In this document: piece after piece, positions 8,392 to 16,246 of the stretch
How the letters are laid out: each line of letters opens with the position of its first letter
Numbering within the stretch: position 1 is the first letter of the stretch
From: M3007 sp037445225
GTDB lineage: Bacteria > Bacteroidota > Bacteroidia > Chitinophagales > Saprospiraceae
Reading direction: 5' to 3'
Assembly (NCBI GenBank): GCA_037445225.1
Contig: JBBIKW010000004.1
Coordinates: forward strand, 124,001-188,000
Length of the DNA: 64,000 nt
Translations under genes and position numbers: made by a program
The notes under the pieces: generated by a model
Seen by the model: the letters and a program-made list of their open reading frames with translations, nothing else
Told to the model about the DNA's origin: nothing
The model's database searches: none

Positions 8392-9774
8392 TCAGACCTC
8401 GATTGCTTTTGAAGTGAGTTGTTGGGCTATGGGTTTTACTAAGGCATCGATATCGCCGGCGCCCATAGTAAGCAACACTTCAGGCCGGTGCGCGGCGATT
8501 TCGCGCAACAGCGCTTCTTTTCTCATCAGCTTCTTGTCGGGGAGTGTCATCTTTTCCAAGATGATTTCGGCCTCCACGCCTGGGATAGGCTGTTCTCGAG
8601 CCGGATAGATCGGCAGTAAGAAGCAGTTGTCCAGCCGATCTAAGGCTGTAGCAAATGCCTCCGCAAAGTCGCGGGTGCGCGAGTAGAGGTGGGGTTGGAA
8701 TACGCCGGTGATCTTTCGGCCGGGGAACAACAGGCGAGCGGCAGCGATGGTGGCCGCTATCTCTACGGGGTGATGCGCATAGTCGTCGACATACACGCAT
8801 TCGGGTGTTCGCACGATCACCTCGAAGCGGCGCTTCACGCCTTGAAATTGCGACAAAGCCGCTTTCTGTACGGATGGGGACGCTCCCGCCAGATGCGCAG
8901 CCGTCCAGGCAGCTAAAGCGTTTTCTACGTTGTGATGCCCAGGCAATGCTAACCGCAAGGTCTCTTCGGCAACCGACCCAGGTGAGAGCAGGTCGAAAAC
9001 CATGTACCCCTCTTCGACGCGCACCCGCTCCGCTCGCATGTCGCCTCGCTCTATCCCAAAGGTAATCACCTGGCGCCCACTGCGCCGCAGCTCGACAGCG
9101 ACGCCGTCTAATGGCAGCCCGTGTCTGTAGATGAGGGTACCACCAGGCTTGATCTGCCGCGCAAATTGGACATATGCCTCTACTACTGCCTCGGCAGAAC
9201 CGTAGATGTCTAAGTGGTCGGGGTCTATCGCGTTGATGATGGCAAGGTCGGGCTGCAGGTACAGGAACGACCGATCGTACTCATCGGCTTCTACCACCAC
9301 CCAGTCGTGGTATCCGAGGACAAAGTTGGAGCCAAAATTGACGGCAATTCCCCCCAAGAATGCAGTGGGGTCGAGCCCAGCGCTGTGCAGCAACCAAGCG
9401 ACCAGAGAGGAGGTGGTGGTTTTGCCGTGGGTACCCGCCACAGCGATACAGCGCCGACCGCGGCTGATGAGCCCCAACAGCTCTGCTCGCTTCATTATGG
9501 GGCAGCCGCGTTGGCGCAGGTAGACCAGTTCGCGGTGCTCTTCCGGAACTGCTGGCGTCCATACCGCCAGGTCGACCCGGTCGGGCACGTGCGAAGGGTC
9601 TTCTTCATAGTGGATGTGCATGCCCTCTGCCGCCAGTGCGCGCGTCAGGTCGCTCTCGCTGCGGTCGTAGCCGTATACCGACGCGCCCAGATGGCGGAAA
9701 TAGCGCGCTAAAGCTGACATGCCGATGCCGCCGATACCGATAAAGTAGATCGATGTGATGTCCGTCAATTTCAT
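8392..9774 (-). CDS. murC: UDP-N-acetylmuramate--L-alanine ligase
   Basis: 460 residues, the normal MurC length. It adds L-alanine to UDP-MurNAc, the first amino-acid step of peptidoglycan precursor synthesis. The N-terminal dinucleotide-type loop GIGGIGMSALA binds the UDP substrate. The Mur-ligase P-loop is GTHGKTTTS; the His in place of Asn is typical of MurC. Central HPVE and DDYAHHP blocks and the C-terminal ligase domain are present. The gene overlaps murG by four bases (ATGA), which points to coupled translation. Confidence 0.98.
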   Translation of the reverse strand: MKLTDITSIYFIGIGGIGMSALARYFRHLGASVYGYDRSESDLTRALAAEGMHIHYEEDPSHVPDRVDLAVWTPAVPEEHRELVYLRQRGCPIMKRAELLGLISRGRRCIAVAGTHGKTTTSSLVAWLLHSAGLDPTAFLGGIAVNFGSNFVLGYHDWVVVEADEYDRSFLYLQPDLAIINAIDPDHLDIYGSAEAVVEAYVQFARQIKPGGTLIYRHGLPLDGVAVELRRSGRQVITFGIERGDMRAERVRVEEGYMVFDLLSPGSVAEETLRLALPGHHNVENALAAWTAAHLAGASPSVQKAALSQFQGVKRRFEVIVRTPECVYVDDYAHHPVEIAATIAAARLLFPGRKITGVFQPHLYSRTRDFAEAFATALDRLDNCFLLPIYPAREQPIPGVEAEIILEKMTLPDKKLMRKEALLREIAAHRPEVLLTMGAGDIDALVKPIAQQLTSKAIEV

Positions 9775-10919
9775 GTGCTAACTGTTTCGGTTTCAGCGGT
9801 ATTTTGAGGACAAAGGCTCAGCACTTCTCGAGCGATCGCCTCAGCAGCCTGAGGTTGGGCGAAATGGCGAATGTTGGTCTGCAGCGCGCGCATCCGCTCG
9901 GAGTCGCGCAGCAATGCCAGCGCTTCGGGCAACAGCACCTCTGCCGCCCGAGCATCGGGCACTAAGACAGCGGCTCCCTTGCCTTCGAGTGCCTGTGCAT
10001 TCCGCGTTTGGTGGTCCTCCGCCACGTTGGGCGAGGGCACCAACACAGCGGGCTTGCCCGCAATAGCCAGTTCGCTCAAGGTCAACGCGCCAGCCCGGGC
10101 CACCACCACGTCGGCTACCGCATAGAGCAAGTCCATCCGCTCGATAAACGGGCGCAGCTGCACGTTGGGCAGTTGGGCAGAGGCGCTCGATCGGTAATGG
10201 GTTTCGTACGAAGCGCCGCATTGCCAGACGACCTGCACGTCGGAGTGCTGGGCTAAGAGCGCCGTATTGCAGCGCACTGCTTCATTCAAAGAGCGCGCGC
10301 CCAAGCTGCCGCCTACGATGGCGAGCGTTTTGCGCTGGGGCGATAGCCCGTAGAAAGCGTATCCTTCGGCGCGCTTATCGCTTAGGTCGAGCAAATCTGA
10401 GCGGACGGGATTGCCTGTGAGAACGAGGCGGTCGGCTGGGAAGTAGCGCTCCATCCCTTCATATGCTACACAGATGCGCTTAGCCCGACGAGCAAGCAAG
10501 CGATTGGTCACCCCTGCGTGGGAGTTCTGCTCTTGCAACAGCGTGGGAATGCCGAGCTGCTGGGCAGCATACACTACTGGCCAAGCGGCATAGCCGCCCG
10601 TACCCACTACCGCGTGGGGTTCAAAGGCGCGAAGCAAGCGCCGAGCAGCCGACAGGCTGCGCCATACTTTCAGCGGCAAGGCCATATTTCGCCAAAGAGC
10701 GCTCCAAGACCAGCCGCGCTGAATACCCGCTATATCCAAGCCCTCAATTCGATAGCCCGCCTGAGGCACGCGCTCCATTTCCATGCGGTTCTTTGCTCCT
10801 ACAAACAAAAATTCTGCCTCCGGTCGCAGGCGCCTCAGCGCCTCCACAATGGCCAGCGCCGGGAAGATGTGCCCTCCCGTACCTCCTCCACTGATCACTA
10901 TGCGAAGCGGCGTCGTCAT
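9771..10919 (-). CDS. murG: UDP-GlcNAc--lipid I N-acetylglucosaminyltransferase MurG
   Basis: 382 residues of the GT-B fold. MurG transfers GlcNAc from UDP-GlcNAc to lipid I on the inner face of the membrane, giving lipid II. The N-terminal glycine-rich acceptor loop SGGGTGGHIFPALA is intact. HAGVTNR and the donor-site block around VVARAGALTLSELA are also present. Start and stop overlap the neighbours by four bases on both sides (ftsW upstream, murC downstream), so this part of the cluster looks translationally coupled. Confidence 0.98.
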   Translation of the reverse strand: MTTPLRIVISGGGTGGHIFPALAIVEALRRLRPEAEFLFVGAKNRMEMERVPQAGYRIEGLDIAGIQRGWSWSALWRNMALPLKVWRSLSAARRLLRAFEPHAVVGTGGYAAWPVVYAAQQLGIPTLLQEQNSHAGVTNRLLARRAKRICVAYEGMERYFPADRLVLTGNPVRSDLLDLSDKRAEGYAFYGLSPQRKTLAIVGGSLGARSLNEAVRCNTALLAQHSDVQVVWQCGASYETHYRSSASAQLPNVQLRPFIERMDLLYAVADVVVARAGALTLSELAIAGKPAVLVPSPNVAEDHQTRNAQALEGKGAAVLVPDARAAEVLLPEALALLRDSERMRALQTNIRHFAQPQAAEAIAREVLSLCPQNTAETETVST

Positions 10920-12055
10920 GATTCTGTCGACGTGTCCAATCGTTCGAGATAATGCGATACACTCAGGATAATGCCCACCGAAATGGCGCTGAACACCATG
11001 CTCGTCCCCCCCTTAGAGATGAACGGAAGCGTCAGACCAGTGGTGGGCACTACGTGCGCGGAAACGGCTATATTCACGAGGGCTTGCACCACGATGAGCA
11101 AGCTAAGCCCAATAGCTAAAAAAGCGCCAAAGACCTTGGGGCTTCGCGTAACTAAGACCACGGTTCGATATAGGAACAGCAAATACAAGAAGAGCACCGT
11201 CAGGCCGCCAATGAGGCCGTATTCCTCACAAATGATGGGAAAGATGAAGTCGTTATACGAGTAGGGCAGATAATTGCGCGAGATCGAGTTGCCCGGCCCT
11301 GTTCCTAACCATCCGCCGCGAGCAATGGCGATTTTGGCCTGCTCCACTTGATAGCCGCCCCCTTCATATAAAAAGGTATTAAGGCGCGAAGCCCACGTAT
11401 TTACTCGCACCAGATCCGGTCGCTCACGGCCAATGGCGATCAGCAGCGCGAACACGACAATTCCGCCTATTAGCAGCCTTAAAATATGCCAATAATCCAC
11501 CCGCCCAATAAACATTAGCGCAATGCTGACCGAAAACAGGATGACCGCAGTAGACAGGTTGGCCGGCGCGATCAAGCCGCACACGATGAGTACCGGCACG
11601 ATGATGGGCATAAAAGCCTCTTTGAACGATTTGATGTACTCTTGTTTTCGGGTGAGCACTCGAGCCAAGTGAATGATCAAGGCTAGCTTAGCGATATCGG
11701 AAGTCTGAATGCTGAGCAAGCCAAAGGGCAGCTCCAACCAACGAGATGCTTCATTGACCGAACGCCCCAAGAATAAGGTCAGCACCAATAGCGGCACAGA
11801 GAGCAAGAGCAAGACAGAGCCTATCTGTTGGTAGCGCCGATAATGAATGCGATGACAGACAAATACCAAGGCCAGTGCCAGTAAGACATGCAAAAGATGG
11901 CTGACGAAATGGGTGGTTGTGCTCGCGCGGCCCTGCCATGCCAAAGCCCCTGACGTGGAATACACGGCGAGCAAGCCAATAAAGCACAACAGGATGACCA
12001 CCGCCCATATGGTGCGGTCTCCTTTGATCTGTGCGGCTATTCTTTGCGCAAGCAT
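10916..12055 (-). CDS. ftsW: SEDS-family peptidoglycan polymerase FtsW
   Basis: 379 residues with about ten hydrophobic segments. FtsW is the septal peptidoglycan glycosyltransferase that works with the class B PBP FtsI. Family signatures include the segment around GRSVNEASRWLELP in the first third and GGWLGTGPGNS in the large extracytoplasmic loop. The C-terminal VVPTTGLTLPFISKGGTS block is the most conserved part of SEDS proteins. It lies 11 bp after murD and overlaps murG by four bases. Position in the dcw cluster favours FtsW over RodA. Confidence 0.96.
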   Translation of the reverse strand: MLAQRIAAQIKGDRTIWAVVILLCFIGLLAVYSTSGALAWQGRASTTTHFVSHLLHVLLALALVFVCHRIHYRRYQQIGSVLLLLSVPLLVLTLFLGRSVNEASRWLELPFGLLSIQTSDIAKLALIIHLARVLTRKQEYIKSFKEAFMPIIVPVLIVCGLIAPANLSTAVILFSVSIALMFIGRVDYWHILRLLIGGIVVFALLIAIGRERPDLVRVNTWASRLNTFLYEGGGYQVEQAKIAIARGGWLGTGPGNSISRNYLPYSYNDFIFPIICEEYGLIGGLTVLFLYLLFLYRTVVLVTRSPKVFGAFLAIGLSLLIVVQALVNIAVSAHVVPTTGLTLPFISKGGTSMVFSAISVGIILSVSHYLERLDTSTES

Positions 12056-12066
12056 GGTTATACTTT

Positions 12067-13434
12067 TTACGTAGATGAAATACGCTGCAATACGGCGCGC
12101 CGAAACTGGTCGCCGCGGTCTTCGTAGTTTTTAAAGAGATCAAAACTGGCGCAGGCCGGGCTGAGCAATACAGTGTCGCCCGGTCGACTGAGGCGAGCAG
12201 CCCACTCGACCGCCGCCTCGGCGCTTTGCACTTCGTACAGGGGCTTACCCAAGGAGGCAAAGGCCGCCTGCAGCTTGTGGTTGTCTGTACCTAAGCACAC
12301 GATTGCCTTTACCTTTTCGCGCACCAATGGCAGTAGGGCAGCATAGTCGTTGCCCTTATCTACGCCGCCCGCAATCCACACGACAGGGGTGGTCATCGCT
12401 TGCAGCGCATATTTGACGGCATCGACATTGGTGGCTTTGCTGTCGTTGATCCACGTGATGCCGTTAGCACGAGCCACCACCTCCATGCGGTGTGCCGGCG
12501 GAGTATATGTCTGCAGCCCTTGTTGAATAGCATCCGGCGCCGCCCGCAGCGCCAAGGCCATCCGCACAGCAAAAGCAGCGTTGAGGGCATTGTGCGGGCC
12601 AATCAAGGCGGTATCGAGCAGCGCGAAGAGCCGCTTTTTAATGCATATGCCTTCTGGGAGAATATCGGTAGGGCGGATGGCTACCACCTTGGGCCCTAAG
12701 AAGGGATGTCGCGTCAGGTAGTCCAGCGTGACAGGGTCGGCGGCGTTGTACAAGAAAAAGTCCGAACTCTTTTGGTTTTCCCGAATGCGAAACTTGGCCG
12801 CTGCGTACCGCTCCATGCTGTTACCGTAGCGGTCCATATGGTCTGTAGTGATGTTGAGCAGCGCTGCTATTTTGGGTTTAAAATAGCGAATGTCTTCTAA
12901 CTGAAAGCTGCTCGTCTCCAACACGTAAATGCGGGAGGGGTCGGTGTTGCCGGCCTGAAGGTGCTGCCAGACCAACTCGGCAAAGCTGTTGCCTACGTTG
13001 CCCGCCAAATAGGCATTCAGCCCAGCAGTGCGCAACAGATGGTGGGTCAGCGTAGTGGTTGTCGTCTTTCCATTCGTGCCGGTAATCGCGACAAGGGTGC
13101 ACCGACCGGCGAAGCGGTAAGCCCACTCTATTTCGCTAATGATGGGGATATTGAGGTCGCGCGCTTGCCGCAAGATAGATGCTTCCGGAGGGATGCCGGG
13201 GCTCTTAACGAGCAGCCCCGCCCTATCCCAATAAGACTGTCCTAAGAGCCATTCTGCCGAGTGTTGGCCGCTTTCAAACGACACCCCCGCCGCCTCTAAC
13301 CGCGCCCGATATGCCGGCGCGATAGGGCCACTGTCCGACAGGCGTACCTCATAGCCCATGCCCTGCGCCAACAGGGCCGCACCCGTGCCAGACTCTCCGC
13401 CCCCTAAGACAGCAATATGTCGTTTCCTCGCCAT
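12067..13434 (-). CDS. murD: UDP-N-acetylmuramoyl-L-alanine--D-glutamate ligase
   Basis: 455 residues. It adds D-glutamate to UDP-MurNAc-L-Ala. The N-terminal nucleotide-binding loop GGGESGTGAALLAQG, the P-loop GTNGKTTTT, the central NITTDHMDRYG metal/ATP region and the C-terminal GGVDKGNDY block are in the expected order and spacing. It begins two bases after the mraY reading frame ends and is followed by ftsW after 11 bp, so it is an integral dcw gene. Confidence 0.98.
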   Translation of the reverse strand: MARKRHIAVLGGGESGTGAALLAQGMGYEVRLSDSGPIAPAYRARLEAAGVSFESGQHSAEWLLGQSYWDRAGLLVKSPGIPPEASILRQARDLNIPIISEIEWAYRFAGRCTLVAITGTNGKTTTTTLTHHLLRTAGLNAYLAGNVGNSFAELVWQHLQAGNTDPSRIYVLETSSFQLEDIRYFKPKIAALLNITTDHMDRYGNSMERYAAAKFRIRENQKSSDFFLYNAADPVTLDYLTRHPFLGPKVVAIRPTDILPEGICIKKRLFALLDTALIGPHNALNAAFAVRMALALRAAPDAIQQGLQTYTPPAHRMEVVARANGITWINDSKATNVDAVKYALQAMTTPVVWIAGGVDKGNDYAALLPLVREKVKAIVCLGTDNHKLQAAFASLGKPLYEVQSAEAAVEWAARLSRPGDTVLLSPACASFDLFKNYEDRGDQFRRAVLQRISST

Positions 13435-13435
13435 G

Positions 13436-14683
13436 CTACCGAATCTTTAAGGTGATTACAGCCAACACCGCCAGCAAAATCTGAACGATCCAAAAGCGCA
13501 CCGAAATGGTGACCTCGTGGTAACCTTCCTTTTGAAAATGATGGTGTAAAGGTGCCATCTTGAAAATCCGCCGCCCCTCTCCATACTTTTTCTTGGTGTA
13601 TTTGAAATACCACACCTGCAGCAGGACAGAGAGGTTCTCTATCAAGAAAATGCCGCATAGGACGGGGATGAGCAGTTCTTTGCGCAACACGATAGCCAAA
13701 GCTGCAATGATACCGCCCAACGTCAGGCTGCCGGTATCGCCCATGAAGACGCGTGCGGGATAGACGTTGTACCAAAGAAAGCCGATACAGCCGCCCAACA
13801 GACAAGCCGAAAACACGACCAACTCGTTTGCCTCGGGCAGGAACAAGATCTTTAAGTAATCTGCCGCCACAGCGTTGCCGCTCAGATAGGCCATGATGCC
13901 CAGCGACATGATCACTATGGCTGAGACGCCAGCGGCTAAACCGTCCAACCCATCGGTTAGGTTGGCGCCATTGCTCACCGCAACAATCACAAATATCGCC
14001 ATGAGCAAAAACACCACCCAGGCAAACCGCTGAGCGTTGTCGCCCAAGAACCACAAAAGACGCGAGTAGTCTAGCTCGTTGTTCTTAAAAAATGGAATAT
14101 TGGTTATCGGCGCACGGGCGTGTACCAGTACCTTAGAAGTATCGCCTTCGTCGCGCACGTACTTTTTAATCTCATAACCCTTTTGAATGGCCTTCTCTGG
14201 CTCCATGCGCACAACCACGTTGTCGTTGAACATCATTGTCAGTCCCACAATGAAGCCCAATCCCACTTGCCCCAACACTTTAAAGGTGCCCTTTAGGCCT
14301 TTTTTGTCTTTCTTAAATACCTTAATGTAGTCGTCGATGAAGCCGATGCCCCCCATCCAGAGGGTTGCTGTGAGCATCAGCAAGACATATATGTTGTCTA
14401 ACCGAGCCAGCAGTAGGCAGGGCACTACGGTGGCAGCAATGATGATGATACCACCCATCGTGGGCGTACCGGCCTTGAGGTTTTCGCCCTGTAGCCCTAA
14501 GTCGCGCACCGTCTCGCCTACTTGGCGACGCCGCAAGGCATCGATGATGTGCTTGCCAATGACTAACGAGATAAGCAGCGACAGGATTACCGCCGCTCCT
14601 GCGCGAAACGAGGTATACTTGAACAGCCCCGCTCCGGGCAGGTCTGTCATCTGGGATAGCCATTGAAAAAGGTAGTAAAGCAT
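13436..14683 (-). CDS. mraY: Phospho-N-acetylmuramoyl-pentapeptide-transferase MraY
   Basis: 415 residues with about ten membrane helices. MraY transfers phospho-MurNAc-pentapeptide to undecaprenyl phosphate, forming lipid I. Signature blocks are GTPTMGGIIII and FIDDYIK in the N-terminal third, NLTDGLDGLAAG in the middle and FMGDTGSL further on. The C-terminal PLHHHFQKEG motif carries the catalytic/metal-site histidines. The protein is longer than E. coli MraY (360) because of an insertion of roughly 60 residues around VRMEPEKAIQKGYEIK, in a cytoplasmic loop. A terminator-like palindrome sits just upstream, in the gap from murE. Confidence 0.98.
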   Translation of the reverse strand: MLYYLFQWLSQMTDLPGAGLFKYTSFRAGAAVILSLLISLVIGKHIIDALRRRQVGETVRDLGLQGENLKAGTPTMGGIIIIAATVVPCLLLARLDNIYVLLMLTATLWMGGIGFIDDYIKVFKKDKKGLKGTFKVLGQVGLGFIVGLTMMFNDNVVVRMEPEKAIQKGYEIKKYVRDEGDTSKVLVHARAPITNIPFFKNNELDYSRLLWFLGDNAQRFAWVVFLLMAIFVIVAVSNGANLTDGLDGLAAGVSAIVIMSLGIMAYLSGNAVAADYLKILFLPEANELVVFSACLLGGCIGFLWYNVYPARVFMGDTGSLTLGGIIAALAIVLRKELLIPVLCGIFLIENLSVLLQVWYFKYTKKKYGEGRRIFKMAPLHHHFQKEGYHEVTISVRFWIVQILLAVLAVITLKIR

Positions 14684-14701
14684 GTATGTTTCGATTTCTC
14701 C

Positions 14702-14738
14702 AAAAATGCCGGGGGCGATCTTCCATCGCCCCTACGGC
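14702..14738 (-). terminator. Terminator-like palindrome between murE and mraY
   Basis: On the minus strand, an outer GCCG/CGGC and an inner GGGGCGAT/ATCGCCCC stem enclose a five-base loop and are followed by A then TTTTT. It lies in the 78-bp gap between murE and mraY, inside the dcw cluster. It could act as a partial terminator or attenuator, or be a copy of a dispersed GGGGCGAT-type palindrome. No downstream promoter with an exact TAnnTTTG motif was seen in the gap. Confidence 0.55.
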
Positions 14739-14761
14739 TTCTGAAACAAATAGTCCCTCCA

Positions 14762-16231
14762 CTATTTTTCTCGCATCAGGTATTTGTACAGCATCGCTTT
14801 ATCGTCGAAAGGGTATTTTTTTCCCTGGATCTCCTGGTATTTTTCGTGGCCTTTTCCGGCCACTAAGACGATATCGCCCGGATTTGCCCATTGGCAGGCC
14901 GTCTTGATGGCCTGTTCGCGGTTTTCGATGACGACCGTCCGCCCGAGGGCTTCGGGGTCAAGGCCCGCCTCCATTTCCTGCAAGATAGCATTGGGGTCTT
15001 CGGAGCGCGGGTTATCGCTAGTCAGGATAAGCTGATCGCTTAAGCGAGCAGCGGCTTTAGCCATGAGCGGTCGTTTGGCTTTGTCGCGGTCGCCACCGCA
15101 GCCCACCACTGTAAAGATGCGCGCAGGGCGGCGGCGCAGGGCGACGATCGTTTCCAGGACATTTTGCAGCGCATCCGGCGTATGGGCGTAGTCGACGATT
15201 CCGATGCGCGCTGGCCGACCCGCGTCGCGGACCACCTCGAATCGCCCTTCTGGGCCGCTCACATTGCTCAGGGCCATCAGCACTTCTGCTTTGGGGAAGC
15301 CGAGCTGAAGAGCTATGGCATAAGCCGCCGTGAGGTTGTAAGCATTGAACAGACCTATCAAGCGCGTGTGCACTTGAACGCCGTCAATCTCCATATGAAG
15401 GCCTTCCAATGAGTTTTCCAACACCTTCGCCTTGTAGTCTGCCGGTGTTTTCAGGGCATACGTGAGGCGCTTGGCGCGGGTATTTTGCAGCATGAAAAGG
15501 CCGTTTCGGTCATCGGCATTAGTCAACGCAAAAGCGCGGTCGGATAGGTCGTCAAAAAGGCGCTTCTTAGCATCCCGATATGCCTCGAAGGTCTTGTGGT
15601 AGTCCAAGTGGTCGTGCGTGAGGTTAGTGAATAGGGCGCCGCAGAAGTGGATGCCGGCAATGCGCCGTTGGTGGATGGCGTGGCTGCTGGCTTCCATGAC
15701 GACCACCGTACATTTTTCTTCCGCCATCTGGTAGAGCAAGGTGTGTAGGGTAAGGCTATCGGGTGTAGTCAGGGTGCTGGGAAGGGATTGCGTGCCGATG
15801 CGGTTCTCTATTGTTCCGATGAGCCCTACTTTGTGCCCTAAAGCGCTAAGTAATTGGTACAGTAGGGTGGTAGTGGTCGTTTTTCCATTGGTGCCCGTCA
15901 CGCTCAACACGCGCATACGGCGCGAAGGATGGCCAAAGAAAGCCGAAGCCAGTTGGCCCAGGGCCTCGGCGCTATCTTGTACGCGCACGACCGCTACCGA
16001 TGGTGGCACAGAAAGGTCAAATGATCTTTCGACGACTACCGCTGCGGCTCCCTGTTGGATGGCCTGTGTTACAAATCGATGGCCATCCGTCGACACTCCG
16101 CGCACTGCCACGAAGCAGTCGCCCGTCTGTACTTGACGGCTGTCGCTCCGAAGCGCCCGCACGTTCACCTCTGCTGGGCCGGTGAAAGTGTGCGGTTGTT
16201 CGAGCGCATCGAGCAAGTGGCGAAGCAACAT
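14762..16231 (-). CDS. murE: UDP-N-acetylmuramoyl-L-alanyl-D-glutamate--2,6-diaminopimelate ligase
   Basis: 489 residues, normal for MurE. It adds the third stem-peptide residue. Visible are the N-terminal UDP-site block (DSRQVQTGDCFVAVRG), the P-loop GTNGKTTTT, the HDHLDYH segment, DYAHTPDAL and GCGGDRDKAKRP. The amino-acid-specificity motif reads DNPR (in TSDNPRSEDP). DNPR is the meso-diaminopimelate version, so the peptidoglycan is predicted to be of the mDAP type. It is 15 bp downstream of ftsI and 78 bp upstream of mraY. The usual next gene, murF, is absent, which is common in Bacteroidota. Confidence 0.98.
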   Translation of the reverse strand: MLLRHLLDALEQPHTFTGPAEVNVRALRSDSRQVQTGDCFVAVRGVSTDGHRFVTQAIQQGAAAVVVERSFDLSVPPSVAVVRVQDSAEALGQLASAFFGHPSRRMRVLSVTGTNGKTTTTTLLYQLLSALGHKVGLIGTIENRIGTQSLPSTLTTPDSLTLHTLLYQMAEEKCTVVVMEASSHAIHQRRIAGIHFCGALFTNLTHDHLDYHKTFEAYRDAKKRLFDDLSDRAFALTNADDRNGLFMLQNTRAKRLTYALKTPADYKAKVLENSLEGLHMEIDGVQVHTRLIGLFNAYNLTAAYAIALQLGFPKAEVLMALSNVSGPEGRFEVVRDAGRPARIGIVDYAHTPDALQNVLETIVALRRRPARIFTVVGCGGDRDKAKRPLMAKAAARLSDQLILTSDNPRSEDPNAILQEMEAGLDPEALGRTVVIENREQAIKTACQWANPGDIVLVAGKGHEKYQEIQGKKYPFDDKAMLYKYLMREK

Positions 16232-16246
16232 GGAGCTATGGAATTG

